This document shows positions 10,557 through 22,258 of a DNA stretch of 64,000 nucleotides, one piece after another. The position numbers and the translations under genes are program-made. This DNA comes from Lepidodermella squamata (lineage: Eukaryota; Gastrotricha): the NCBI GenBank assembly GCA_047495785.1, contig JBLDXI010000028.1:1736001-1800000 (forward strand), in the 5' to 3' direction. The notes below the pieces were generated by a model that was not told where the DNA came from, searched no databases, and saw only the letters and a list, made by a program, of their open reading frames with translations. The stretch's first letter is position 1. Each line of letters starts with the position of its first letter.

Positions 10557-12111
10557 ATGTACCCCCGCATGGATTGCGACAGAAACACCCGCACGAAATG
10601 GCGACATTATCTCGAGATAATTGAAGGCGACATAAAGTCGAACAATCAGATGCTCGCTGAACAACACAGTGAGGAAATCCCTGCCAACTTTGACGAGATG
10701 GAATTCGAACTAGGTTCTGTCGTTGATATCTCGGATAGCCTAATCATCCCAGACGAGTACAAAGACATCATAAGATCAACGATGAAAGGTGAGTGATGAT
10801 TCATACTCCAAGTCCCATATGGTAAGCTATTACCCCTAAAATAGACCATATGATCACCCCTGGACAACTGCGATGTTACACCGAAGAGAGGCTTCGAGAG
10901 ATCTTCCCGAAAATAGGTCTGCGAAATGTGGTCCTCTCGTGGCAGAAAGAACCGGAGATCAGAAGACGCATAAATGATTTGGTAAGCTACTCCTGTTTCT
11001 CACCACAGACCCAATTAATGTCTTTCACCAGGCGCTGAATCGAGCCCATCAGTGGCACTTCTTCGCGATGAAGGGGAACATTGCCGCTTTGCGAATGCTT
11101 GTCTCGGAACTTGTCTCCCGGCTTCCTGATGAAGTGATCTCTGTAAGCCAAACGAAATTGCTCACGTGCCTTAGACCTCTCATCGAGCATAGGAGTGACA
11201 ATGTCCACAGATACACTGCCCTATTTGAAGCCGTCATTTTCGGCCATCTCGAACTTGTGGAGTATCTTGTTATGGAATTAAGATCTGACGTGTATTCCAG
11301 AGATTCTTCAAACGCGACAGTTCTTCATGTAGCTGCAGAGCATGGTCATGTTGACATTCTTCACTTCTTCATGAACTTCAGAGATCTCTTAGAATCTACA
11401 GATAGATCAGGAGACACGCCGTTATGCCGAGCAGCAGCGCATGGTCGTCTCAATGTTGTAGAGTACCTTGTAATCAAGGCGAAGGCTGACGTCGAGGCAA
11501 GGGGTCAATACGGTCGAACTCCTTTGTTGTTAGCCGCCGAGTACGGCCGACTTGATGTTGTTCGATTCTTGGTCGAATTTGGTGCCAATTTGGATGCGAC
11601 AGTTAATGGATCGACCAAATCTACCGCAATCCATCTAGCTTCTTACAAATCTGGTGATGTTGGCTTAGTAGACTATCTGCTAAATGAGAGACCATACTGG
11701 CTAGAGCTTGAGAATAAGGAAGGCGATACGCCGTTGCATCTAGCTGCTCTTGGTGGTCATTTGGCTTTGGTGGAGTATTTCGCCCAAGCTCGAAAGGCGG
11801 ACGTCGATGCGGTTGGATGTTTAGGTAGGACGCCTCTTCACGCCGCGGCTAGGAAGGGACATTTAGAGCTGGTGAAGTTTTTCTGTGAGAGGACGAATGC
11901 CGATGTGGAGGCGAGAGATTTCGAGGGCAATACGCCGGTTTCTGTCGCTGCGTTGGGGGGCTGGACGAAGGTGGTCAAGTACTTCCTGGAGGTGAGGCCA
12001 GATTTGCTGGAAATTGAAAACGACTCTGGCAGGACATTGCTGGATCTTGCGAAAATTTCGAAAAGACCAGAAGTTGTGTTTCTACTTCAGTCACGAGGCG
12101 CTGCTCGTTGA
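10557..12111 (+). CDS. Ankyrin-repeat protein
   Basis: Three exons are inferred: 10557-10788, 10845-10981 and 11032-12111, giving 482 residues. The first about 120 residues are charged and not recognised. The last exon encodes about eight consecutive ankyrin repeats showing TALFEAVIFGHLELVEYLV, TVLHVAAEHGHVDIL, TPLCRAAAHGRLNVVEYLV, TPLLLAAEYGRLDVVRFLV, TPLHLAALGGHLALVEYF, TPLHAAARKGHLELVKFF and a degenerate terminal repeat. No signal peptide or membrane segment is seen, so it is probably a cytoplasmic protein-binding scaffold. No C-terminal SOCS or death domain is present. AATAAA lies at 12175. The second intron could use an earlier AG near 11008, but the join at 11032 preserves the frame and adds Ala-Leu-Asn before the repeats. 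Confidence 0.85.
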
Positions 12112-12204
12112 AATAACTCATTTTAGAATATATTTTTATTTATTTCGAGTTTTTGTGCACAACTTCTTGCGGAGAATAAAAGATTAAAATTATGATTCGT
12201 GGAC

Positions 12205-12637
12205 TTTTAATTTAAGGTTGTACGACTTTTCAGCAGGGACATTTCAGCAAATGAGGGTCAAATTATCAGTGACTTTTCATCAGTGACAAATGAGCAATGA
12301 CATTTGAGCTGCGACATTTGTGCAGTGACAAATCATCAGTGCCAAGTCAGCGGGGATTTTTGTTAATTCTTCCTATATTTTTTCAAATTTATTATTTTTA
12401 TCTCAGTGACATTTCAGCAGAGACATTTCATCAGGAGAATTGTAGCCATATTAAGCAGGGGGCCTTTGCGCTGCATTGAAGTTGAGCTCAAAAAGTGTAA
12501 GTTCAATCCTCAAGATTAATAAATAAAAATCGATGAAGTGTCACTTGCTCATTTGTCACTGTTGAAAAGTCACTGCTGATTTGACCCTCATTTGCTGAAG
12601 TGTCACTGCTGAAAAGTCTGACCACGTTAAATTAAAA
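12205..12637. mobile_element. Foldback / MITE-like element with about 100-base inverted ends
   Basis: The two ends are inverted repeats of about 100 bases at nearly 90 percent identity by eye. Both begin TTTTAATTTAA, followed by CGACTTTTCAGCAG or AGACTTTTCAGCAG, then CAGCAAATGAGGGTCAAA. The arms are built from short subrepeats such as CAGCAGTGACATTT and CATCAGTGACAAAT. The middle (about 12350-12530) is AT-rich and has no transposase frame. This is the structure of a non-autonomous foldback or MITE-type DNA element. No exact flanking target duplication could be fixed. Confidence 0.75.
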
Positions 12638-12967
12638 TGTAGGTATTATTTTGGTTCGGGATAAGATTCGAATTTAATTTTAATTTGAGATAGAAGATTC
12701 GCAGATTTAAATATTTCAAAACATTTTTCGGCGATTTTTGAAATAACCAAAATTTAAATTTTGATATTTATATAGCGAAGTCATAGACTAGACCTAATTT
12801 AGTCTGTAACTAGTCACCCCGATTTTCTGCACGACACGCGCCAAGAGGACAGGTTATTCGACGAGAGAAAAGGCACGAGCCGTGATCACTTTTCAAATTT
12901 TCAAGTTTTTCTTCATCTCAAAACACAGAAATAGTAATTTTATCAGCAACAATACTCAATAAGTGTC

Positions 12968-13992
12968 ATGCATTTTTGTACGGCGGTTTTAATTACTGCG
13001 CTTCTCAGCGCATCAAATGTCATGTCTCACCAGACCCCATTAAGATGTACAACGCCTGATTTTGAGACACTCTGCTTCTCTGGCAACGCTTGGCGTTACA
13101 ACTCAACACTGGGCTACTGCGAAAGTAAAGCGGTAAACAATTAAATCCAAACTCCTTCCGATTTTTTTTATGATTTCATGATCATATATTTAGGTTTGTG
13201 AGCTGACTGGACAGAACAAGTACAAAACAGAGATCGAGTGCCTTAAAGCGTGCCGAACGGTTCGAGGCGCCTGTAGATCGCCGACTTTTGAGACCAAGTG
13301 TTACACAGGCGAAGTTTGGCGGTTCGACCTCGATTCCTATAGTTGCAAACTGTTGGCGGTAAATACCTTCAATTTTAAACCTAGAAAATGTTATTAAATT
13401 TTAGAAATTCCGATGATTTTATGATTTTGAGACAATTATGAATAACGCCTAAAAAATTAAAAAATTAAAATTGAAAATCTCTAAAATTAAAATAATTAAA
13501 ATTTTTGAATTTTCAGGTTTGCGGACAAACTGGCAAGAACAAATACGCAACACAACAGGCTTGCGAATTGGCTTGTTTGCCGCAAAAGCCGAACAATGAT
13601 GTCCCAACTTCAACTACAACATCAACAACAAGCTCTACTACCAGTACTACAACCACGACATCGAGCACTACGACCCCCGTCTATGACCAGACCTGCGAGC
13701 CAGAATCGAGCGAAGAAGGCGCTGAATTGCCCCGCCCGGCCATCTGCTACCAATCAGTTGATCAAGGCACCTGTCCCAATGGCCCTGCCACCGGTGTTTT
13801 GACGCCAATTAGCTACTACTTCAACAAAGATACTGAAACTTGCGATCCATTCGCTTTTTACGTAAAATCCTGAATTTTATATTTAATTTTAATTTGTTTA
13901 ATATTTTTTAGGGTAATTTGCCTGGTTGCAGCGGCGGAAACGCGAACCGTTTCTCGACCCTGGAGCAGTGCAAGAAAACTTGCTTGTCTTGA
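12968..13992 (+). CDS. Secreted multi-Kunitz protein with Thr/Ser linker (gene K2)
   Basis: Four exons are inferred: 12968-13132, 13194-13358, 13517-13861 and 13912-13992, all phase 0, giving 251 residues. The start at 12968 opens a short signal peptide. Two Kunitz-like domains (CTTPDFETLC.. to KAC; CRSPTFETKC.. to LAC) share TFETKC/WRF-Y features with K1. A Thr/Ser-rich, probably O-glycosylated linker of about 30 residues follows, and then a more canonical domain (CYQSVDQGTCPNGP, SYYF, FAFYGNLPGCSGGNANRF). The P1-position residue of the last domain is Pro, unlike trypsin inhibitors. Every domain is interrupted by an intron just before Cys4. The last exon is nearly the same as that of K1, showing recent common origin. 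Probably a secreted protease inhibitor or Kunitz-fold effector. Confidence 0.88.
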
Positions 13993-14139
13993 AAAAATCT
14001 ATTCCCAGCTCAATTATTACTTAATGACTAATGCGACGCAGCTAAAAAAGCGTGTAATTATCGTTTTATTTTACTGAAATTCTGCGACTTTCAAATTTTT
14101 TTTAATTTTCGCCCTATACTGAAGAATAAAATCAAACCA

Positions 14140-15384
14140 ATGATACATCTAATTTTGGTCAGCTTTCATTTTATCGTTGAATTTTTGCCGCTCGGAGTCG
14201 AAGGACAGCAAAAAGTCTTGCCTCAGAATTGCTATAAACCAGAATTCGAACTAGAATGCTACTCAGGCGATCTGTGGCGCTACAACAATGAAACAGCAAC
14301 TTGCGAACTTCAACCGGTTTTTTTTGATATTTTCTATATTTTTTCCGAAATTTTCGATTATTTCTAAGGTTTGTGGATTGAGTGGGCGAAATAAGTACGA
14401 AACGCAAGAAGAATGTTCAGACGCCTGTCGATTGCTTCCAACCGACTGCATTTCGCCGCAAATTGAGCCGTTGTGCTACTCGGGCGAGCGGTGGCGATAC
14501 AATCCGGTGAAACAAATGTGCGAACTTCGAGGGGTAAAAATTTCCCAATTTAGAAAAATTGAAAAAATTCTCAAACAATTGTGAATTTTGATGAATTTTT
14601 ATTGAAGGTTTGTGGCTTTGATGGGCCGAACAAGTTTGAAACGCGTGAAAATTGCACGACGCGATGCTTGGGCGTTGCGAATCCTATCGATGACCCGCCG
14701 GCCTACTGCTATTTGAAGCCTCAAAAAGGTCCCTGTGACACTATTGTTCTTCGCTATTACTACGACCCAGGCATGAGACTATGCCGACGATTCGCTTACG
14801 GAGTAAGTTTCATTCTTTTTCAATTTTTTCAAATTTTTTAATTTTTTTTAGATTTTATTCGAATTTTTTCCATTTTATTTTTTCTGATTTACTCTATTTT
14901 CTCGTCCCCTATTGAAAGTACAAAAAAGCTATTATTTCCAGGGTTGCAATGGAAATCAAAACCGATTCACGACACGTCTCGAATGCGAACAGATTTGCGG
15001 CCGAAAACAGGATTCACCGGATATAACCGATGATTCATCGAAAAACAGCGGAAACACGAATGTCAGTGATGAAGCCGGTAATACGTACGTGCCTAAAAAA
15101 TCGATCTGCTTCCCGCGACCCGACCCAGGCCGGTGCGTGTCATCACGTGACCGCAAAAAACAACACCGCGGCTATCCTCAAATTCGCTACTACTACGACA
15201 TAAGATCTGGAAAATGTTCCGTATTCGCCTATCATGTAATAAATTTCGATGTACCAATTTTATTCCTTTCACCCATTTTTTCCGTCCTCCTGCTTAGGGC
15301 TGTGGCGGTAAACGAAACAAAAACAACTTCAAATCGATGTCGAAATGCGTGTCAACTTGCGTGCCTCGCCGTGACTCGTATTGA
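14140..15384 (+). CDS. Secreted four-Kunitz protein (gene K3)
   Basis: Five exons are inferred: 14140-14316, 14369-14533, 14608-14802, 14942-15235 and 15298-15384, all phase 0, giving 305 residues. A hydrophobic leader (residues 1-22) precedes four Kunitz domains. Domains 1 and 2 (CYKPEFELEC, CISPQIEPLC) are of the short K1/K2 type. Domain 3 (CYLKPQKGPCDTIVLRYYYD) and domain 4 (CFPRPDPGRC.., IRYYYD, GCGGKRNKNNF) are closer to classical BPTI domains. Residues after Cys2 are Tyr, Tyr, Asp and Val, none of them basic. Domain 4 has an unusually long Cys2-Cys3 segment. Two acceptors are AAG, supported by the frame. It follows K2 by about 150 bases in the same direction. AATAAA lies near 15427. Confidence 0.88.
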
Positions 15385-15532
15385 CGTGAAACAATTCTAT
15401 TGATGGAAAATGTTGATGAAAATTGAAATAAATTATTTGATAAATTCACCACGAGCCCCGGAGTCGTTTACATCGCGTGTTCTAACAAAAAATTCAAACT
15501 AAAATAATAACGTAATTTTTTAGAAATTAAAA

Positions 15533-16946
15533 ATGAATAACAATAACAGGCGAGAGCCTAAAAGGCGATGGGCGGTGTGCATGCGGTTGTGGCACCGCTG
15601 GAACCGCGTGGTACCGTATGGAACCGAGCAAAAATCGAGATTTTCGTGGCTTTTTGACCCGAATTTGGCGCGGAAGCGAAATGATGGTCACGAATTGCGC
15701 ACCTCAAGCAAACGGCTGGCGAAAAAAGCCTTCTGCCTCGGCGGCTTCATATGGTTCCCTATATCGATACCGGCTATCGTTTTTTCACACTGCGGTAAAA
15801 CAGAGTGAGTGGGCCACAAATTTGAATATTCAAATTTAAATATAAAAATTGAATTGATTGTTGCTCATTAAATTTTACGAAACAGCGGTTATTGTTACAT
15901 AATAACGATCATGTCAGGGCCGACTTTGTACTCGCTAAATTAAATTATTCATGCAGCTCTGTAAAATTTTCACTGCTCGTGTTGTTTGTTGGAAAAGCTT
16001 TTTTACGTTTTCTACCTATGGCGAGTTTTAACTAGTTTTGGTCAGAAATTATTAGGTAGCTTTGGTATAGGTCCTTGTTTTCCTAATAATAAGTGAGCTG
16101 ATCAGGTCATTATATCGCCACCTCACGACACGCCAAAGTCGATAACAAAGGTGAGATAAGGCTAATTCTTTGCTTTGGGGTCAATTTACAACAGGTGTGT
16201 GAGCCCAATTAGTCGCGAAAATTCGGCACGAAATCGTGCTTTCAAGTTGACCTGATTTTTTATTACGTCAAAATTACACCTGTAAAATTAATAAAATAGT
16301 GGCAATAATGAGGTGATAATGATAATTACTCCGCAAAATTCATTTTTTATTCCGATTTTTTTAAATTATGTTCTTGAATATTATAAAAAAATTAATTGAG
16401 CTTCTAATTGAAAACTTCGATTTTTCTGATATTATCGGGGATTTTATTGCTAAATTTGGGCTCGTAGCCAAAATTTTACATCGAGCGCACTGTGTCCTCG
16501 CAACTTAGCGCTAATTTAACTGTTTTTTGTCAACATTCATTTTTTTACGTCATTTGAGCATTTCTGTGTATATCAACCTCAGATTCACAACCCGCGTGTC
16601 AGTCCTACTCAGTGTGATGTCGCTTTGCCTCGGCGTGCCCACCCTAATCGCACTTATTTGGTACCTAATACTCTGGCCAATTTTCGAGTTGTATCAAACA
16701 GTGCTCGAATCGTTACAAATGTTCCCAACTGCGCTTCACAACGCGTTTCTACGGCCCTCAATCGAACTTTCGAGATCAATCGGGCAGGCTATCAATCGGC
16801 ATGGCGCGAAAATTATTGAAGAAATGGAAAAAGTCATGCATGAACACGGCCAAATCGCGGCTGATACGCCTCAGCGAACGGTCAACGACCTTGAACGGCT
16901 GTTCCGCGACATTCGGCTCAATCTAAAAAAACACGTTGGCATTTGA
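15533..16946 (+). CDS. Two-membrane-segment protein, paralogue 1
   Basis: Two exons are inferred: 15533-15804 and 16583-16946, giving 211 residues across a 778-base intron. The join is supported by the paralogue at 18072-19682. Both have KRLA..xF..GGFxxFPxS as the first membrane segment with a GK(T/S) after it, an intron at the same place and phase (2), then (R/W)SVLLSxM opening the second segment. Here the C-terminal tail (about 85 residues) is amphipathic and charged, with QAINRHGAKIIEEMEK and a possible coiled coil. The two-helix layout faintly resembles CD225/dispanin proteins, but no diagnostic motif was found, so the function is unknown. Confidence 0.65.
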
Positions 16947-18071
16947 TGGGAAAATTGCTCGTTATATTCTAGCCGCCGCAGCTCCGTGACCTCTGGTAAA
17001 AAAAAAAAACAAGGCGATAAAAAAAAGTCACGCACTTTTATTTAATAATCGATTGATCTAATTTATTATTATCAAGTGTTTTACTTATTTTTTTCTTTAT
17101 ATCGCGCAATTTTTTGTCTCTTTATAGGTTTTTTATTTAGCTGTTGTCTGGCGAATATTCAATTTTTGATCTAAACAACGACGGCTGTGAAAAAAAATGA
17201 ACAACTTCCGTAAGCCCTCTGGTAATTCCGTTTTAAATTTCGATTTATGTCCCCCAAATTTAGTTTCTCTCAAGATTAAGTGAATGAAAACAAAAATCGA
17301 TTTTAGGTTAGAAGGCGGGGTAATCACGTGTCCCGATTATATACTCCATTTCCTTTTAGTTCGAAATTACATATCCTCTTCCGTCCTAATCCTAAAAAAA
17401 ACGTACAACGCTATATACTAAGAAACTTCTCAATCGATTTTTCAATGGAAAAATCTTTTATCCTAATAAAAGACACTAGTGAATGATCTTTAGGACAAAT
17501 AGGAAATGTTCAAAATCACGCTTTTTCACGCACCTGAGAGTTAATTTGCAAAATCGATTCACGTTTTTTTCGCTCGAATGGGTTCGGTAATCAAATCTCG
17601 CTCATCATTTTTCCTGTCTTTTCCTGTTGTTTTGTTATTTTTTCTATCTAAATCGCATCATTTTTTACAACAATTTGATTGACTTGTTTTTTGGCTGGTT
17701 TTTTATTCCTGATACACACCGTCGAAATAAATGCGCTCTTTTGTAGAAACCTCGAGCAGATGGCCGCGGAGTTGATTTCAATTTATTATTTAAAATGAGT
17801 AAAAAAACGCACTCGTTGGCCTTTGCTCTGCTCATAGTTCCGCTTATCACATCCGGAATTGCATTAACCTCGACCTTGAATTAAAATTTTGACCACACAC
17901 ATGAAAGTTATAGGATGATTCATCACGTGCCTCGTTTTTGATATCACGCCAAAAATAAGCGCATAAAATTAGTTAGTTAGGAAACGTTTTATCACTTCAT
18001 TACCAGTTATTTCACACCTCTGACGTGATTTATGTTTTTGTTATAGGAATTTAACAGATTTTTTCATTGAA
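16947..18071. other. Intergenic region between two paralogues
   Basis: AT-rich sequence with poly-A and poly-T tracts. No coding exon, RNA gene or repeat array is recognised. Confidence 0.5.
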
Positions 18072-19682
18072 ATGTGGGCGCCACCTATGGATTGGATGCC
18101 GCCCGGAATGGCTAAGAAGCCGGTCGTAGTCGCTCAGCATTTGTTATCAGCTTCGAAGGGCAAGGAAAATGGCTCGAAATTTGTTAAAAAATCAGCGAAA
18201 TCCGGTGCTGTAAATATCAAACAAAAGTCAGAAGCAACTCAGCTGCTGAATCCGAGATGTGTCAGTAGCCATCCTCATGCGATAGCCGCCATGCTGAGGT
18301 CTATGCCGAATTCGCCTCGCGTTGAGAAAAGTCGGAAAGCGATGATTAAACCAGTTGCTAGAACTCGGCATTTATCGATAGGAAATGATATGGTCAATCT
18401 TCAGGCGAAAACAAATCGGACAAGAAATGAGAGGTAAAAATCTAAAATTTAACGATTTTCGAAGTTATTCTCGGATTTAATTAGAATTTAAAAAATTTCA
18501 AATTTTTGCTTATATGTTACTGATCTATATTTCCTATCTATCCGATCTATATTTTCCTATATTTAAAATTAAAATAGCAAGAATTTCAAATTTCAAAAAT
18601 TCGAACAAAACTGAAAAAGTTTGAAATTGAAAATAATGTTTTTGAATTTTTGAATTTTGCTTGATTCCAAAAATTCGTCTTTCAACAAATTTCAAACAAA
18701 TATTTTTCAAATCCATGTCTGAATTTTTTTTGATAGTTATCGGTTGGCATTACCTCGTCGAAGCTTACCAGTGATACCCGAAGTAGTGTCCTTACTCTCC
18801 CTCGAACCAGCCGAGATGGATCGGCCATTTCCGGTCAGCGTCTCAGTCATGTCCGACTTTGACTCGATATCATCCAGCGGCGAGCAGCACTCAAATTCAA
18901 GCCTATCAACGGCCGAAACCTTGTCGACGCAAAAGCTCGACGGCAGTTTAATGTCCTCAACCCCGTTACTGCCCTTCGATAAAGCTGCTATTATCAAATC
19001 CTCGTCGCAGTCTTTGGTGATACGAACATCAGGCCCTCGAACTTCGATAGTTCAAATTGCGTCGAAAATTGTTCACCGCCAGAAAGACAATCCGAAGCGG
19101 CTGGCGCTGCTTTCGTTCTTTTTCGGCGGCTTCCTCGTCTTCCCACTCAGTTTAGCTGCTATTTTCATGGCTTATCGCGGAAAGTCCAGGTATGGTTCGG
19201 ACTTTTTTAATTTAAAAATTCAAAAAGTTGAGAAAATTCAAATTTTTGAACTTAAAAAATTAGCTAATCAAATTTTTAAATTTTTGAAAATTAAAAATAT
19301 AAAAAATAAACAAATTTCAATTTCAATTTCAAAATTCGAGTGAACATTTTTTGAAATTTTTTGCCGAATTTTTTCAATTTTTCTTGTTTAATTTTCACAT
19401 TTTTCAATTTTTTCAGACTGATTTCATTGAATTATTTGATTGTTCATTTTCAGATCCCATTTCGGATGGTCAGTATTGCTGAGTTTTATGACGATAGCTT
19501 CAACTTTGGTCATCCTTTTCGCAACGGTGATCGCCTCGCTTCTGTTGTTCCAGTACAGCGATCCGGACAACAATCGAAGCGGAAACATGTACTATTCTTC
19601 CTCATACCACGCCATCGGCAATTTAGCCGCTGCTGCTGCCTCGGTGACTCATCCTAATGGTGGCGTAACCCACGCTAATTAA
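18072..19682 (+). CDS. Two-membrane-segment protein, paralogue 2
   Basis: Three exons are inferred: 18072-18433, 18737-19189 and 19454-19682, giving 347 residues. The first about 245 residues are hydrophilic, Ser/Lys-rich and probably disordered and cytoplasmic. They are followed by RLALLSFFFGGFLVFPLSL, a short loop ending RGKSR, and a second long hydrophobic segment (WSVLLSFMTIASTLVILFA). The tail ends in a Tyr/Ser stretch and Ala/Asn residues. The membrane core and the phase-2 intron inside the loop match 15533-16946, so the two genes arose by duplication. The family was not recognised; a CD225-like fold is possible but unproven. Confidence 0.68.
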
Positions 19683-21283
19683 ACCCGGCCTTCTGAGTGA
19701 TGATCCGTTATTTATTAACAATTTTTTCACAAAAAAAATAATGAGCAAGCGTATTGCTGCTAAAAAAAAATCCGCATAAATATCTGAACTGCTGCTATTG
19801 GAACTTTTTTCTACCACACGTATACTTGAATGTTCGAAGAAACTGGTGAATCATCCGTCACTCTCGCATTAATATTTTCCTAAAACTCGGATTATCTAAT
19901 AAAATGAGATATGACTAAAAAAGGTTGAAGAATTGTTTTTCCTATAGGTAGAGGACCCAGAACGGCACGCAGTAAGCTGAAATAAGGCATGGCGAGCTGT
20001 TATTAACTGCTGGAGCTGATTTCATGGCCGCGATTTCGGCCGATTTTTTGCTTTTCTATCCAAATACCGTAGTGCATGGTAAATTTGGATAGGTTAATTT
20101 TGGATACTTCGACTTTTGATCTTTCGAATGAAGCCAGGAGCAAAGTGATTGGAGCAATACTTGAATTTTAAGAATTATTATACGCAATGCAACTCAAATG
20201 TCGATTTGGGAACCCCCTCTAATCTTCCAAATAAATATAATCATTACGGGACGAAAAAATGCTAAAAGCGTTGCTCTCTCAGTTATTGGGAAAAATGGAG
20301 ATCCAACATGTGGTATTTGCAGGGCGTTTATCTTTCATCTAAATGAGCTATTTTCATTGCTTGTCGCAGAAAATCCACGTTTTGCATGGTGGGATTTCAA
20401 AAAAATAATGATAAAAAATCTTGAAATTTAGAGCAGGAATCCCTAATTTCGGCCGCTGCGACCTAACTTCGACCAACGGACGAAATTTGGACACGAAGTG
20501 CCTAGCAGCAGTTTTCTTTTTGCACGGAACTCAAGAAATTTGCATTGTTGAGCCAATCGTTTCATGATTTTTCAAGCACACGTGATCGCAAAAAAATCTG
20601 AATGGGTCATGAAGCTTCTCGAGTGCTTTGCTACCATAAACACCAGAGTTTCAGGCATCACATCGTCAAGGAAAAGGGCACCCGGTTCCCTAATTCCGGC
20701 CAGGAGTCTAGGTGACTTCAAAATCAAGGTAAAATCGTCCGGACTTGAGGAAAACCGGCATTTTATAGCCCAAGAATCCTCTACAATTCTGTATTTGCCG
20801 AATATTTTCTAAAAATTCACCTAGCTGGCAAAGTAGGAAATACCCGAAAAGTGGCCGAATTTAGGGCGGGATGCTCTAAAATATTGCCGAATTTTTCAAT
20901 TGTAAACTTCAATTCAAGCCCTTGCTCTAGTTTCGTTGCGCAATAATCATCGTTTGAGCTAATAGCGCGATGCACCATCTGTTCATAATTTTTTCACCCA
21001 AAGCTGAAGAAAAACTGAAAATTCAAAATACCATTCCGTATGCAAATGAGCGTGTCCGCAAATTGTCTAACTTTAGTCATACATTTTTTCGATGGCCAAA
21101 AATCAGGTAAAAATCTTAAAATCACCCAATTTTACCGATGCATCGGGGCTCACCTTACACGCCTTAGCCCCAACAAATCATCGATTTCTGAATTAGTACC
21201 GAGATTTTTAATCCTCGAAAATCTTTATTGTTTTGTCCAAAATTACCTTCACCTACGTTAATTTGACAGCGTCTTGTTAGACC
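19683..21283. other. Long intergenic region
   Basis: No supported exon or RNA gene. It probably includes the promoter of the SOCS-box gene; an acceptor-like TTGACAG lies 16 bases before that gene's ATG and could be a splice or trans-splice site. Confidence 0.45.
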
Positions 21284-21928
21284 ATGTACATTCGCAATTA
21301 TTTGACCATGGGCGTTGAAAACTTCTGCTGGCACGCCGAGCGTTTGGGTGGTGTCGATTTCGACTACATAGGTTTACGTGAAATATTTTTAAATCACCCT
21401 GAAACCATCCCGAAGAAGTACTTGAAACCTGACCAACCGGGTTTCCTCCAAATCGGTTATGTCTTTGTTGATGAATACGAAGAGAACGATGTGGAATGGC
21501 CGAGTCTAGTCTCAACCATCATTCTAGCAAGTGGCGTTTCAGCCGGCGATGCGGCTTATAGCGATCGCCACGCAATTATCTTGGCTATGCGCGAAATTTC
21601 AGTGACAAGCCAACCGGAAAGAGCTACGGCGATTTTCGAATTTTTCATTAAACCTCTGCTGCGCTCGGGCACGCGGCTGAGGATTTCATCGCTGGACAAT
21701 CCGAGTGGAGCAGCTATTTTGTCGGACTCGCGTCTGTTTCCGCTGATGGCTGAGATGTTGCAAGATTTCGGCAGAATTTACAAGCGCCCGTTATTCACTC
21801 TGATGACCGGCTGCCGTCGAGCAATTCTGAACCGGCTGAGGCTCGGGCTGGCGCAGCGTGAGGACGATGTCGAAAGTTTAAACTTGCCTGATTGCATGAA
21901 ATGTTACCTTAAATTTAACGATTTATGA
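21284..21928 (+). CDS. SOCS-box protein, probable ubiquitin-ligase adaptor
   Basis: A single open frame of 214 residues starts at the ATG at 21284. The last 45 residues fit the SOCS box: TLMTGCRRAILNRLRLG matches the BC-box helix (xLxxxCRxxI), and the end LNLPDCMKCYLKF matches the LPLPxxLKxYL Cul5-box side. SOCS boxes recruit elongin B/C and cullin-5, so the protein probably presents a substrate for ubiquitination. The N-terminal 165 residues have alternating helical character like degenerate ankyrin repeats, as in ASB-type proteins, but no clean repeat is visible. No signal peptide is present, so it is likely intracellular. An upstream exon cannot be excluded. Confidence 0.65.
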   Translation: MYIRNYLTMGVENFCWHAERLGGVDFDYIGLREIFLNHPETIPKKYLKPDQPGFLQIGYVFVDEYEENDVEWPSLVSTIILASGVSAGDAAYSDRHAIILAMREISVTSQPERATAIFEFFIKPLLRSGTRLRISSLDNPSGAAILSDSRLFPLMAEMLQDFGRIYKRPLFTLMTGCRRAILNRLRLGLAQREDDVESLNLPDCMKCYLKFNDL

Positions 21929-22052
21929 GTTTCAACTATTTGTGAGTTTCGTGTTACAATTCCGTTCCGTTGCAATGCTTCAAGAACATCATTAGCAGAA
22001 CAGGGGAATAAAAGGCGAACGAGTTGAAAATGAATGTGTTCAATTTTGTAAG

Positions 22053-22258
22053 GGCGTGCCAAGTGCGCACCCTAAATTTAGGGTTCCAGCACGAAATTTG
22101 AGACTCCAGCACTAGATTTCCCCTAAATAGGGGTTGCCGAGTTTCTAGTCTTTCTCAAATTGTTTGATATCATGCCTAAACGATAGAACTTCAAATTACG
22201 CGTATTTCGCGCTATGAGCGGTCAGTGTACGAATTATACTTCATCTTATAGAGTTTTG
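22053..22258 (-). repeat. Dispersed repeat family R1, copy 1 (inverted)
   Basis: It reads from GGCGTGCCAAGTGCGCACC through a CTAAATTTAGGG palindrome, and its reverse complement matches copies at about 55565-55836 and 58998-59259. No coding capacity is seen. This is probably a non-autonomous DNA element or SINE-like family. Confidence 0.65.

Noticed and set aside
10155-10667. Minus-strand frames before the ankyrin gene
   Set aside because: They overlap the ankyrin gene start or its promoter and lack any motif.
12297-12479. 60-codon frame inside the foldback element
   Set aside because: Lies in the subrepeat arm; no transposase features.
20198-20431. 77-codon frame with CGIC-type cysteines
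   Set aside because: No splice context, no paralogue, AT-rich composition; likely chance.
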